From Brevipalpus yothersi (Eukaryota > Arthropoda > Arachnida > Trombidiformes > Tenuipalpidae), in assembly GCA_003956705.1 (NCBI GenBank), contig QZCP01000445.1:137650-201649 (forward strand): a stretch of DNA of 64,000 bases, read 5' to 3'. Of the stretch, positions 45,088-59,000 are shown in pieces. The notes under the pieces were generated by a model that searched no databases, was not told the DNA's origin, and worked only from the letters and a program-made list of their open reading frames with translations. Numbering within the stretch: the stretch's first letter is position 1; every line of letters starts with the position of its first letter. Position numbers and translations under genes: made by a program.

Positions 45088-45973
45088 ATCAATGCTTTTT
45101 AATTAATTCAATCAAATTTCAATTTAAAAGATGTTCGAAAAAGAATTCGAAAAACTGAGCAAAAATTTTTCTCAAGTTCACTAGCGTCATCTAGTGATCA
45201 ATATGCTCTTCTTCTTCTTCACTGGTTAACATCGTTCTGGTAAGTTGCCAAGATATCGAATTTTTTGGATTCAATTTAAAACTTATTCAATAGAGAGAAT
45301 AGAATGAAAATTTCCCACTGAGAATTAGGAAAACTAGCGAAAGTAAATCTCATACCTCAGAATTCCAAGGTGTTATGATGAAACTTGATTAATACCCTAA
45401 TCTTTTTCGGGCTATTTTATTCCAAGAATAATTTTAATTCTCACATTAGGACCTCAGTGTTAGAGGGTGTATAAGAATTATTGGCTCAATTTTACTACTA
45501 CCCTCAAAAATGTAGACTATTTTTTCTCATGATTCATAAAAAATAATAATATTTTAATTACACTCCAAAAAATTAATTAAAAGCAGAAATCCTTTCTGCT
45601 AATTTATTGAAATTCAAAACGAGATGTGATAGACATACTTTACCGCTAGATAGCATTAAGTGAAGTAAGAGAGCGCTGAGCTCAATAATAGGCGGCCTAA
45701 AAGCTTTGAAGAGATGCAGCCTATCTAGTTGATTACTGATAGCGCCATCCTGGTAAAACAGCGCCTTATATGATGCAACATTTTTCTCTCTCGTAAACAT
45801 GATGATAAACATTAACACAATCTCAATCGATGAGTCAAGACTGAGAAAAGTGTACTTACAATTGTGTGAGTGAAATTTGTGATTTGTTAATTTTTTTTTA
45901 ATTGTTGAAGATTTTTTTTTTCTTCCTTTTTTATATTATTCGTATGTTTGCTTGGGGTTTTTAATTGATAATC
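45088..45973. other. 5' flank of the MBOAT gene
   Basis: AT-rich, no gene accepted. Contains three CTCF-like elements (see separate entry). An 81-codon minus-strand frame at 45573-45818 overlaps them and has no homology. Confidence 0.5.
45182..45753. promoter_or_regulatory. Three CTCF-like motifs upstream of the MBOAT gene
   Basis: On the minus strand CACTAGATGACGCTA (plus 45182-45196) and CCAGGATGGCGCTA (plus 45740-45753), and on the plus strand CCGCTAGATAGCATT (45643-45657). The first two agree well with the general bilaterian CTCF core CCASYAGRKGGCRSY, the third only loosely. Binding is unproven. Confidence 0.35.
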
Positions 45974-48064
45974 ATGGCTTCGGCCACCAAATTTAATCCT
46001 CCTTCCTACTTTGGCAGCCGATTATTGGAGCCATATTATGATAAAGTTAATCTTGCTGTGGATCAGGGCAATTTTATCGTTGGCCAATTGCTAGCCCTTT
46101 CATGTGCTTGTAGTTTTCGTTATTTATCTAGAAGAAGAAAGCTCACCGTCAATCAGAGACACTGGATGGTCCTCTTACCAGGAATCTTTTTGATCTATTT
46201 CTGTTTTGGCCATCAAATTATTCATCTACTTTTGATGTCCTTTTTATGTTATATGACCATTTGTGCCTGTACACCGAAAACAGTCCATCAAGCAGTACTC
46301 GCTATATCATTACTTTATCTCTCTTACTTACATTTATTGAGACAGCTAGAAGAATATGGTGGCTATTATATTGATATCACTGGGCCGGCGATGATAATTG
46401 TTCAAAAAGTAACGAGCTTAGCGTTTTCGATTCACGATGGAATGTCAGGCGCCCAATTGAATGAGGAGCAGGAAAAATTACGAGTCGATCATATACCATC
46501 ACCTTTGGAATTTTCGGCTTACTTATTCCAATTTCCTAATGTTTTATGCGGTCCCATGGTATACTATACCGATTACATCGAATTTATTGATCAAACAAAT
46601 TTCCGTAAACATGCTCGATCAATTGATTCAAGGACTCTCCAAAGTTCTCTATGGAAAGCAGTTCTTAAAAAACTTTCGATAGCTATATTTTTTGGTGGAT
46701 TGGTTGTTTTTTACTGCCCGAGGTTCAACATTTACAGACTGCAAGGTACTTACGATTAATTTGTGCTGAAATTCATAATATATTTTTCATTTTTTTTCTC
46801 TCTGTCTTTTTCTTTCTCTGGAACCATAGATGAAAAATTTTTGAATACAGCTCCGATGTGGATATTCTTCCTATATCTTCAAGCTTCAACTGCTGGAGCA
46901 AGGTTCAAATATTACTTTGCTTGGACTTTCGGTGATGCTGTTTGCAATGCTGCCGGTCTTGGACTGGTAGGTATTGATAAAAATAATACTCCTAATTGGA
47001 ATCTCTTGGATCCTGTGGATATCTTCCAGTTCGAGGTGAGAACATCTATATAATGATTGTGTTTAATTGCTTTTGAGCATTCACACACTTCATTTTCCTC
47101 TTGTTATGTTAAAAATCATATTTACACACAAATATTTGTCGCTTTCAAATCACAATAAGGAGGCAGCTTAGATTTGAAGTGCTGATTTCGTCACACTTCG
47201 ACAAGCCTATGATTAGCTTCAATGATACTGATAAAGATATCCGATTTTCTATTTTGCCAAGAAAAAAAAAAATTATTTTCCCATTTCATCTAATTCAAAG
47301 TGAACAATCACTCAGAATGAACAATAATGCTACCAACTTGATAGAAAATTGCGATCTTAAAGGAACTGCAAAATTTTTGGCGCAGGATGAAAGGAAAATC
47401 AGGATGTCCTAAATTCATGAAGGATGCTTCCAGTCTTTTCAGTGCCAAACTTTATATATCGCCACCCCCACTCTAAGCCGAGTGGTGGTAATTTGTTCAA
47501 GGAGGCTGCTTTAATTTAGACTGGAGTTGCTCTCCCTCACTAACTTTGTGTTTTGCTGTAGAAAAAAACTTGTTGAATCGATTCTGACATTTTCCACTTT
47601 CACTTCAACTTCTTCTCTTTCTCTCTCTTTGACTCACACAGTTTTCGAGGAACCTTAGAGAAGCGCTTCAAGCTTGGAACAAGCCAACACAAGTTTGGCT
47701 TCGTCGAACATCCTATGACAGAGTTGGTAAACATCGAACTTTGATAACTTACTTACTGTCTGCGCTGTGGCATGGATTTTATCCCGGATATTATTTGACT
47801 TTTTTGACTGGAGCTCTATTCACGAAAGCAGCGAGAATTGCTCGACGCAATTTTAGACATCATTTCCAAAAAAATAAGGTTACTGCGCTCTTTTATGATC
47901 TGTTAACTTGCATTTTTACCAGATTTATGATGGCGTACCTTGTCTTCCCTTTCGTTATGCTCACTTTCATAGACTCGATCAAGGTTTACGCGAGACTTTA
48001 TTTTTATGGCCATATATTGGCAGTATGTGCATTAGTGCTTCTTCCAAAGTTAAAATTGTCTTGA
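45974..48064 (+). CDS. MBOAT1/2-type lysophospholipid O-acyltransferase
   Basis: Multi-pass ER enzyme that re-acylates lysophospholipids (Lands cycle); the fly relatives are oysgedart and nessy. Exons 45974-46745, 46830-47035, 47642-48064 give 466 residues (human MBOAT1 495). The first exon holds several membrane spans. The MBOAT signature follows: NWNLLDPVDIFQFE then QAWN (Asn339) and SALWHGFYPGYYLTF with the catalytic-type His370. The start ATG at 45974 (MASATKF) is the first ATG; a longer frame upstream begins only with TTG. Intron 2 is 606 bp and holds a frame of its own (47179-47412) with no likeness to anything. Polyadenylation signal AATAAA at 48085-48090, right after the stop. Substrate preference cannot be read from the sequence. 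Confidence 0.9.
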
Positions 48065-48527
48065 AATCAAAATTCATCGATCAAAATAAAATAAAATATT
48101 ATGCTTTATAAGTTGTCTTGCTTGGTCAAATTAATCTTTGTGATGAGTTGCTTTTTCTCACTGGAAAGTCAGCCTGAAGGAATTTCTCTACAAGTTTGGC
48201 GAGAAAGTTATGATCATTTAATTTGATCAAAGTTGCCTCTCGCACATCCATAATTCATCTAGAGAGCCAATTCATCCTATAAATCTAACGATAAAGAAGT
48301 TTCCTGGAACATGAGCTCTGTCTAGGTATCTATTTTCTTTCTTTTTCGCGGGATTTTTACTCTCTAGGAGGAAAAATGACTAAAAATATTCCCCCAAGTA
48401 AGACAGGCTTTCAGACACAAATAATGAAAGCAATGTTAATTTATTCGAAAATTCATCTTGCAGTTAGTACACTGAGTGTTTTTCTGCTCATCACTGAATT
48501 TTTATATTCAAAAATCAATTCCAATAT
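48065..48527. other. Convergent 3' region, MBOAT gene / CCT4
   Basis: AATAAA at 48085-48090 for the MBOAT mRNA and TTTATT at 48440-48445, a minus-strand AATAAA about 85 nt past the CCT4 stop codon. No further gene. Confidence 0.6.
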
Positions 48528-50271
48528 TCACCTTACAGTAGAAACAATATCATCGATCTTCAGAATAGAACGAACAGTCTCTGCAGCTAGCTTAATGGCT
48601 GAGGCGGAAACGAGGAGAGGCTGAAGAACGTTTTCTTCGAGAATATTTGTGACCATAGCTTTTCGTACATTGATGCCTGCATTAATCTCACCATTGAAGT
48701 GTCTCTGTCTCAGATCTGTAACAGTTTGAAGAGGGTTCAGTCCAGCGTTTTCTGCTAAAGTGTAAGGAATAATTTCTAAAGCTTCGGCAAAGGCTTGATA
48801 GCAGTGAGCATGCAGTCCAACCACTGATGAACTCATCTGACTTAGCTGTAGTGCCATTTCAATCTCAGGGGCACCGCCTCCTGGTAAAAGAGCAGGCTTC
48901 TTGACCAAGCATCGAATAACACAAAGAGCATCGTGAAGAGACCTCTCAGCTTCTTCGAGCATCATTCTGTTGGACGCTCGGAGGAAAATGTTGACTGTTT
49001 TTCCGGAAGGAGAAGTAGTTTTCACTCCACTTATACGGAGAACTTTGGTATTGGGAATTTCTTCAACCAAATCTGCTGAACCCAAATTGTTAGGAACAAA
49101 ATGATCAAGACTGGCTATTGGACGGCATCCCAAAGCTTTACAAATGAATTCAATGTCTTCACGCTCGATATCGCGAACAAGAGCTATCTTGGCTTTGGAG
49201 AAAAAGTGAATGGCCATCTCATTGAGAGCATCTCGGAGGATCGATTTTTGGATCATAAGAACGTTGCAACCCGCTTTCTTAATTTGTTTCACAATGTTTA
49301 GAATGTAGTCACGCTCTTCTTTAAGAATCCTATCCATTTGAGTGTAATCAGAGACCACTACTTGATTGTCCATATCGGGTTTCGGTGGAGATACGCAGAA
49401 TTGTATCAAACCAATCTTAGCTTTTTCCACCTTTTTACCGCCAAAATCATTTGCAAACTTGTGATCTACACAGAGTCCTTCGATCAGCTCGGTGTCTTCA
49501 AGAGTCGCTCCAAGACGCTTGATAATTTTGATATCCTTCAGGTCAACATCATTTGCCTTACTGTTATCCTTCACCCTCATGACAGCTTTCACTGCCATCG
49601 GAGCGAAAAGACTGGAATATTGTGAAACTACTTTGCTACTAAGTGCTGTTGTTGCAACTCTCACTAGCGATTCGGTGTCCTTAAGATCCAAAGTTATTGA
49701 CATTCGATTTTCAAGAATTTCAACACACTTTTGGGCGGCTGACATGAAAGCTTCACTAATAATGGTAGGGTGTACACCTCTCCCTAGTAGCTTTCGAGCA
49801 GCCTCCAGGAGTGAACCTGAGAAAAAAGATGAGAAGAGGAGAAAAATTACATTTTAAACAGTCAAACACTACAAACCAATCTAAAGATAATGCATGCAAT
49901 GTTCATCTAACAATAATCAGAGTAAATTCAATGATAGATGTCTCACCGGCAATTATGACTACGCTTGTTGTTCCATCGCCGGCTTCAACATCTTGGGCTT
50001 TACTCAATTCGACCAGCATCTTAGCAGCAGGATGAATGACTTTGATCTGTTTCAATATGGTTGCACCATCATTGCTAATGATCACTTCACCATTTTCCTG
50101 ATGGATCATCTTATCCATTCCTTTTGGACCCAAACTGGTACGAATGGCATCGGCCACCGATTTAGCTGCCTGAATATTGCTGTCACGAATATCATCTGGT
50201 TTACTTTTGTCTTTAAATTGTCCCTGAGATTTTGATACACTTTTTGTATCACCACTAACGATTGGAGCCAT
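48528..50271 (-). CDS. CCT4: T-complex protein 1 subunit delta (CCT4 chaperonin subunit)
   Basis: One of eight paralogous subunits of the cytosolic chaperonin TRiC/CCT, which folds actin and tubulin using ATP. Exons complement(49947-50271, 48528-49816) join to 537 residues (human CCT4 539). ATPase motifs are intact: [20 protein letters not shown] (about 66), [12 protein letters not shown] (about 100, cut by the intron at IIAG), and GGGAPEIE in the C-terminal part. Delta-specific blocks such as [15 protein letters not shown] and [17 protein letters not shown] place it in CCT4. The start [10 protein letters not shown] at 50271 is preferred over an in-frame ATG eight codons upstream because the family begins near there. 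The last codons GTA AGG TGA resemble a donor site (GTAAGG), so a final intron giving a slightly different end is possible. Confidence 0.95.
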
Positions 50272-51281
50272 ATCTAAGATACACCAAAGTGTCAATCAAA
50301 TTATGTAACTAATAAACTAAATACTTAATTACAATCACAATTAAACACCAAACATGCACGCTGATTGCAAATTTAACAAGCACATGTGAAACTTTGATTC
50401 CAATCAAACATAGATGGCTCTCAAAACACTTCTGTTATCAGAGACATCTGTCGTTCTATCGAGACTCCCTCGAATGTACCGAATTTTGCACCGAAAAGTT
50501 CTAATGTTCTAACTTTAAAATTTTTACCTTCAACCGATTTACATCGACAACGTCAATCAGCGAGAGACTGAACAATTTTCCCAAGTGTCAACTGTTTTAG
50601 TGAGAAAAATTTTCCCGTGCTTACATTCGATCTATTTGTCCAAATCTATTCCTGTTTGATCCTCACTTTTTTCTAGGAATCAAAAGTTTACCAAAACTCG
50701 TAACCCGAGGCTTGTGGAAAAACCAAATATTGCCTCTCTCACAAAATATCATGACAAATTCATGACTTTCCCAAAGAAAACTTTTCCATCTTCTGTGAAA
50801 GGAGAAACTTTTTGTTTATCAATATTTGATTAACATAGTTTCCTTCAAAGGGTAGAACTTTTCTTTGCTTTCTTTTCTCATCAACTTTCTAGTGTACTTT
50901 CTAGCGTCAAACTTTTCATCTCAACATATTGAGCATGCGTCATCTATGCTGCCATCTATCGGGATGAAGGAGCTTACAAGTTTTGAGAAAGAAAAAGAAA
51001 GAGAAACTTTACAGCACAAGAGCAAAGAGATGTGTTTTCTATACAACATCAACATCAGATGAATGATGCTGAAGAGAAGAGGAGATGAAAAGACTTTTTA
51101 CTCAATAATATAATCAATTTTGATTTTTTTCCCTCTCTCTCTCTCTCTTTTCATCTTATTGTAAATTGTATGTGTGTATATTTATGTGATTGCTGCTGCT
51201 GACAGTGTTATCGTGTTGGCGGCTGTTGATGTGCTAATTGGATGTGTGTGAAAGTACATATCATTCAATTCAGCTCTCAAC
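50272..51281. promoter_or_regulatory. Divergent gap between CCT4 and the LRP1-like gene, with CTCF-like motifs
   Basis: About 1 kb that should hold both promoters. CTCF-like elements: ATAGATGGCTCT at 50410-50421 (plus) and a double element on the minus strand across 50937-50963, whose halves read GATAGATGGCAGC and ATAGATGACGC. No TATA box was identified. A minus-strand frame of 89 codons (51182-51451) starts inside the first LRP exon and is discussed under findings. Confidence 0.4.
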
Positions 51282-54200
51282 ATGTCAAGAGCTTCCAAAA
51301 TCTTCTTCTGCCTGTTCTCATGTAACATAATATTGTGTAGAAGATATTCGTACTTGTGTGTTTTGTTCTTATTGACAGATCTACTGTTAGTCTGTCCATC
51401 TGATTTGGTGTTGGATGGAAGTGAAAGTTCATCATCATTGTCCACCGCCAATGCTAATCAAACTACCATCACATCTACTTTTAACACTTCGATCATCAGC
51501 CATGAAACATTCGCCAATATCACGATTCCGGAAGCTTTTGTAGTTTTTTCTCGAGTTTCAGCGATAGAAAGTATTTCTATTGATGATGATGAACAACATA
51601 ATGTCACATCAAATGTGAATTCAATCGCTAAGTTTGCCATCCCGCCGATTATCAATGAAACTTATATGCGCAATGTTATTGCATTGACATTTGATTATGA
51701 TTCGAGAAGAATATTCTATTCGGATATTCAATTAGGAAGTATCTATAGTGTCTCTTTTAATGGATCTAACTTTTCTCTGGTCGTTGGTAAGCAAGGCTCA
51801 GCAGAAGGGATTTCCTATGATCGTCGTGCCAAAGAATTGTGGTGGACTAGCTACAGTGATTCGTCTATCAATAAATTGAACATGGTAACCGGAAAATTTC
51901 CTCAGAAAGTGATCAAGCTGTCATCGGAAGATAAGTTGAGAGGGATCGCTGTTCATGGATGTAAAGCGTATGTCTTTTGGGTTAATTGGAACTCTAAAAA
52001 GCCATCCATTCAGCGTGCCCACACATCCGGTTGGCGTATTGAGACCATAATAAAAACTGACATAAAGATGCCGAATGCGATCACAATAGATCATCAACTT
52101 CAGCGTTTGTATTGGAACGATGCACGACTTGACAAAATTGAGCGATGTGATCTCGAAGGTAATGATCGAGTTGTCATAGTCAAAGGAACTCCACAACATC
52201 CATTTGCAATAACCGTTTACGGAGATTATATCTTCTGGACTGATTGGGTGACCAAGGCAGTATACAGAGCAAATAAGTCAAACGGAGGTGATATAGTTAT
52301 GGTCAGGAAAAATATAACACGCCCAATGGGTATAGTTGCCATTGCTCCGGATGCTGATGATTGTATGCAAGATCCGTGCAGTTTCCTCAATGGCGGATGC
52401 TCTGACAAATGTACAGTGAACTCTTTGGGATCAGTCGAATGTGCATGCTTCAGCGGACGAACATTGAACTCCGATGGACATCGATGTATGAACAATCGAA
52501 CTGTCGAAGAATGTGACAAGAAAAATTTCCAATGTGGTGACGGTGTTTGTATACCATATGAACTGACATGTGATGGGCTTGATAACTGTCGGGATAAAAG
52601 TGATGAAGATCCGAACTTCTGTGCAGATAGAAGTTGTCCTTCAGATTTCTTCACTTGTGTCAATGGTAAGATACTGTCTGAAGTTTTTTTTCTTTTTCTC
52701 CAAATGATTTCTTCATAAAATCAAGCTTCTACTCGAAAAAGATGAGGAAGAGAACAGAATCAACAAATCAAACAGCTGATTCTCAATTTTGCTGATTGGC
52801 AAAATTCCTTCCATTTGATTATGATTATCTTCACTGAAACCTAATCCCTAGATGATTATATGATAGATTATCTTTTGCGCACGTTATATTAACCCTTCAG
52901 AATGCACATCGCTGTTAATTTATCTCTTGGTAATTTTGCATAATCTCTCTGCTCATATAGGTCGCTGTGTTCATCAATCGAAAGTTTGCGATGGTTACAT
53001 TGATTGCCCAGATAGAGCTGATGAAAAGAACTGCACGTGTGAAGAAAACATGTTCAGATGTGATGATGGCACATGCATACCTCAACTTCATCGCTGCGAT
53101 CGAGAACCAGACTGTCCAGACGCCTCTGATGAAATGAATTGTCCTAGGCAGAACTGTAGTGATTTTCTACCCATTTCCGACTTCAAGAAGTCGGAAAACT
53201 TCATTCCCTGTAACAATACATGTAAGAACTGCTCATTTCCACTTGTTTTCTTAACTCCGACATCAATTTCTTGACTCTCAGTGTGTTGAGAATATGGCAG
53301 ATTCATCATGATCGAAATTCCCTTATCTACTGAGGACTATCAGGCTCAGACTTTCATGGCTACTTTTAACTTCTCTTTAATGAAATTTATCTATCATCTC
53401 AATTTTCTTCCAGCTTTTTGCATTCTTCCTGAGTGGATATGTGATAATCACAATGACTGTCTGGATAATTCCGATGAAATGAACTGTACTTTCGTCAATT
53501 CAACTACTTCTAATACGACTGAAGCCTGTGATGCTGATTCTTTCCGTTGTGATAATGGTCAATGTATACCTGCTAAATGGCGATGTGATATGGAGGTGGA
53601 TTGTGAAGGTGAGAATACCTCGACCACCGCAGTCTCCTCTGATGAACGAGGTTGCAATTATACTTGTAAAGAAGATCAGTTCGAATGTGGCAGCCCTACA
53701 GGACCAAAAGCAGTAAGTTCAAAGTTTTTACAAGTTGTTAGTTCATGATTTATTTCTACCCTTAACTTTAAAACATTGAGCAATCATGATGACTGTTAAT
53801 CTTTCTATCCCAGTGTATGCCCCTTTTCTGGACATGTGATGGAAATGTGGATTGTCATGATGGAAGTGATGAAGATCCATCTCTGTGTGCCAACAAAACT
53901 TGCCCAACAGACACTTTCAGATGTGAATCTGGACAGTGTATACCTCATGTAAGATCTAGAAAATACTCTCCTTGCAGGTCTAATTTTATCATCATTCTGA
54001 ACTTCTATTCGATCTCAGGATTGGGTTTGTGATGGTGATAGTGATTGCCCGAATTCAGATAACAGTGATGAGCTTCGCGGTTGTCCTAATCGTACCTGTA
54101 AACCTGATGAATACTCTTGTGCAAATGGCCAATGTGTCCTGAAAAAATTTAAGTGTGACGGAGATAATGATTGTGGAGACAATTCTGATGAGCCTTCATC

Positions 54201-54306
54201 ATGCTCTCAGACACCATCACCTCCTTGTCTAAATCAGCAGTTCGCGTGTTTGAACAACAAGAAGTGTATCCCCAATCTGTGAGTATCCATGTTTTATCAA
54301 CATTCA

Positions 54307-54369
<63 letters not shown>

Positions 54370-55981
54370 GTTCGATTTTTGCTGAATATTTGCCAAAGTT
54401 AGCTCATCATGCACTATTCAAAAGGACTTAATTTTTATCGAGTGCCCTAGAGAGTTCTCACAAGATTGTTAGAGAACAATTTTCTGAATAATTCACACTG
54501 TATTGAAAATTCAACTGGAAACTCATAGCTTGGCATGCAATAATCATTTCCTCTCTCACTGACTGGAGAAGTTTCTCTCTCCTCTTCTGCGGCATCATAA
54601 AACATCTCCACATACTTGAGTTGTGTTCATCACTTTAGATAACAACTTATCACAATGACACTGATTAACAATACGAACTCTCTTTCAGGTGGATTTGTAA
54701 TGGCTTCAATGATTGTGCTGATGGTAGCGATGAAGATCCATTATTGTGTAACAACAACCGAACGAGTTCTCGCTGTAGTCCAAACCAATTTGAGTGTCGA
54801 AACAAAACTGCTTGTGTAGATCCTCAGGTAATAATTTCCATCGTATCTAGAGTGATAACCTCAGCCTATTTCTCTCATTTATTGAGTGAGAATGCTTCCA
54901 CAGAATACATTCATTATTGTGCGGCATTTGGAAACTTTCTCTCTTTGCAAGAAAATTTTCATTTTTTTACCCTGAGCAAAATTTTTATCAATTCGATTTT
55001 GCTCAGACTAGTTTCAAGAAAATGATTTCACTTTCCTCATTAATCGTTCTAATGGTCCGAGCAAATGTATCAAATCATGGTTCAATGATGAGTGTTTATC
55101 AAGAGCCAATGATTAGCTAAACTCTTGAGATGAAGTTGCTTCAATCCTCTTCATCTTTAGAATGAAGATAAATTGCCCAAGTCAAATTGAAGAAATAAGT
55201 TTCACCATCACTATGACACTTATCATACTGAGCAAGTCTAACTCTTCTGCTAACCGAAGACACACGAAATAGCATGAATAATTCAAAGTAGCTGCCTTAT
55301 TGTGGCTTGATTTAGAAATTTTCACTGAGGAGGTCAATTCATGTCAGGTCAGAATTATCTGAATGCGTCTTTTTATTCATTTTATTTAAGGAAACGTTCT
55401 TCTCATGAAAAAGGTGTAAGACAGATTAGCCTCAGTTCCATCAATTTTTACCTAATGACAAACACTTACCCAAGAAAAACCTGAGTCCAATCAGAGAAAT
55501 GATGTAAGAAAGCTACCAGTTAGGAAAGGATATCTGATCGAAGAATCTTCCCAGTGATATGAAACAAAAAAGATCGATGTTTTCGGTGAGATTCTTTGAT
55601 ATAATATGCTAATCAGCGTTCAACATTTCAATATATATATAAGTCCAAGGTGTTCCAACATATCAGCACTAGCATTGATCATAGCTAATGGATTAGCAAT
55701 GTTCGTACCAGCTACTGATTTGACAGTGTTTCGAGTTCCCTGAGAGAACGAAAAAATGAAAAATGAAAGACTTTGGCCTTAGGTTGCTTAGATTGAAGTC
55801 TGAGCTTATACACCTTTCATAATAAAGTCGATCACGTCAGTTGTATGGTTAGGAATTGAGAACAGAATTTCTCTCTCTCTTTCTAGCAACGGGCTCACTT
55901 AGCTTAGCTCGGTCTAATAGGAAACTCTAGAAAACTCTCATAAATTTCAAAACTCTTTCCAAATTGAAAACAGAATTTCTA

Positions 55982-56052
<71 letters not shown>

Positions 56053-59000
56053 AGATATAGCTTTAGGATGGGTAGTTACAAATCATAGCTCATGACGTGA
56101 ATTTCTTGTTAATTTTCCGATAATGAAGGCTCGCGTGTGTCACATGTATGTCTGCCTCGCATGCTTAACGTGCTTCCAATCGCTGTCTAGACTGATGAGT
56201 TTACATGTAGTATCAGTTAGTCAAAACAACTACTGTTCTGAAGAGCGCAATTATTCAATTGAGCTAAACTAATTTGATTTTGTCTAATTTTGCCGTATAG
56301 CATCTTTGTGATGGGTTTAATGACTGTGGAGATTACTCTGATGAGGAACACTGTGATGTTGACGAATGCACCATTGGAGGTCATGATTGCCCTCAAATTT
56401 GTGAAGATATGAAAATAGGCTACAAATGCAGTTGTCAGAAAGGTTTCATAGCAGTTGATGGTGGAAAACGTTGTAAAGACATTAATGAGTGTGAAACTAT
56501 ACGTCCATGCTCACAGTATTGTCGAAATCTTTATGGTTCATATTCCTGCTCTTGTGCCCCTGGTTATCATTCAAGTCATAACGGAACGAGCTGTCGTTCC
56601 AATTCAACTCTCCACCCTTACATTCTGGTCTCCGAGCGACACAACATAATTTTCACTGATTCACAAGGACACAATATCAAAATCAAAGTGGCAAACGTAT
56701 CGAATGCTGTTGCTGTTGATTTCGATTATGGTCAAAGCTGTCTTTATTTCTCAGAAGTAGCTTCTAATGGGAGCACAATCAAGCGGGCTTGCTACAAAAA
56801 CAGTTCCTCAACTTTGGAAGAAGCTCTCGAGGAGCCCAAAATTATACATTCCATCGTGCTGAAGAGTCCCGATGGCTTAGCTGTTGATTGGGTTGCAAAA
56901 AATCTTTACTGGTGTGATAAAAATCGAGAAACAATCGAGGTTTCCCGTCTAGATGGAAAGTTCCGGAAGATACTCATCAAGAAAAATCTTCATGAACCTA
57001 GAGCTATTGCCCTGCATCCTAGACTGGGATATATGTATTGGACTGATTGGGGAGATAGACCACACATCGGAAGAGCTGGTATGGATGGGAGTGATCCGAA
57101 AATTCTTATCGATGGAAACACAAGTCCCGGACTTGGATGGCCAAATGCTTTAACCATTGATTATGTTACTGGAGAGCTGTGGTGGGCTGATGCAAAATTA
57201 GACTATATCGCTGTAGCTCGACTTGATGGCTCAAATTCAATGGTAGTAACACGCCCCACCACAAAATATATTGGGCACATCTTTGCTATAACAGTCTTTG
57301 AAGATAATATTTTCTGGACTGAATGGAATAACAAATCTGTTGTCAAATGTAACAAATATCATTGTGAAAATAGCACTCTCATCTTATCATTAAGAGACAA
57401 GCCAATGGATATTCATATCCTCCATCCTTATCGCCAACCTTCTCTGCCATTTACTAATCCTTGTAATTCTCTGAATTGTAACGCATTGTGTCTACTCAAA
57501 CCGGGAAATTTCGAAGCTCAAGCGACATGTGCATGTCCCGAAGATTTTATCCTCAGTTCTGATGGTCGTTCATGCTCAAGCAATTGCTCTGTTGGAAGTA
57601 TATCATGCCCCTCCACACTCAAATGTATCTCCTCTGAATGGTTCTGTGATAAACATGATGACTGTGGCGATGGTTTTGATGAGCCACCAACGTGCAATGC
57701 ATCTCTCGCATCGTGTGCTCCTGGCCACTTTTCGTGTTCTGATGGAGCTTGCATTCCTGCACAGTCTTATTGTAATGGTATCGTTGACTGTCATGATGGG
57801 TCTGATGAAAAGTGTGATCAAACAACCATCAATTTATCTGATGGAGATTCATGTTCTAAAGATTTTTGTCTCAATGGAGGCAAATGTTCGGATGATGGTA
57901 AAATGTGTATCTGTCCGGATGGATACAGTGGGTTACAGTGTCAAATCAAGCATTGTGGTTGTTTGAACGGTGGAACATGTGTAAAAAGTCAAGAATATAG
58001 AAGTTGTCTCTGCCCACCCGGTTATATGGGTGAATTATGTGAAAAAAGTGTTCTACCCCTTTGTAACGATATTCTGTGTAATAATGGCGGTTACTGTCAG
58101 GTTATTGATGGAAAAGCTGTTTGTAACTGTTCAAGAGGTTGGGAAGGTCCAACTTGTGACAAACTTATCCGTGGCTCGGATATTTGTGATCATTACTGTC
58201 AAAACGGAGGTAATTGTACTATGAGTCAAGGTCACATGCCTCCGCTTTGCAGGTAAGTTGAAGTTTGATGGATCATAATCCCAACTCTCTAATCGTAATC
58301 TCCTATCTTTTCAGCTGTACATCAGACTGGACTGGGTCCAGGTGTCATATACCAGTAACCTGTAAAGGTTTATGTCTAAATTCGGGACAATGCTACCTCA
58401 GCTCAGGGAACTTACCAAAGTGCAAGTACGTTGACTAAATTTTTGCTTCTCGCGAATGTTCCCTGAATTCCCACTGAATTAACTGTAATTGTCTTTGAAC
58501 AGATGCTCACAAGGTTTTGAGGGGGAGAGATGTGAAAAGTCTACTCTCAATACTTCCAGCATGTCTTCAGCGTCACACTCATTTGGTTCCTCTGATTGGA
58601 AAATCATTCTAATTGCCGTGGCTGGTTTCATAGCTTCAATATTGATTGGATTTCTCACCATTCTTGGGTTGCGCTTACATCTCAGGTATTCAAAGTTGAA
58701 ATTTTTCCTCCTTTTTCTGAATTCTCTTTCTATTCTGTAGAAATAGACCTTTCATGCATCGTCGAATCGATGATTTTGGCGTTAACATGGAAATAACTAA
58801 TCCTATGTTTGGAGACGATACAAATGAAGATCGATACTCCCCTGAGACCGCAATTCAGTCCCTCCCTCTCAAGATAGATAACAAGGTAAGCTGAATTTTT
58901 CAGCCTCTTTTTTCAGATCTTTTTGTTGCAGATCTATCCAGCAAGAGACTATTTTCCACAGCTCTATTCTCAGAACCTAATTTGTTGACTATTCCAAAAC

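Noticed and set aside
47179..47412. 77-codon plus-strand frame within the MBOAT gene
   Set aside because: Lies wholly in intron 2, begins without a plausible context and has no homology.
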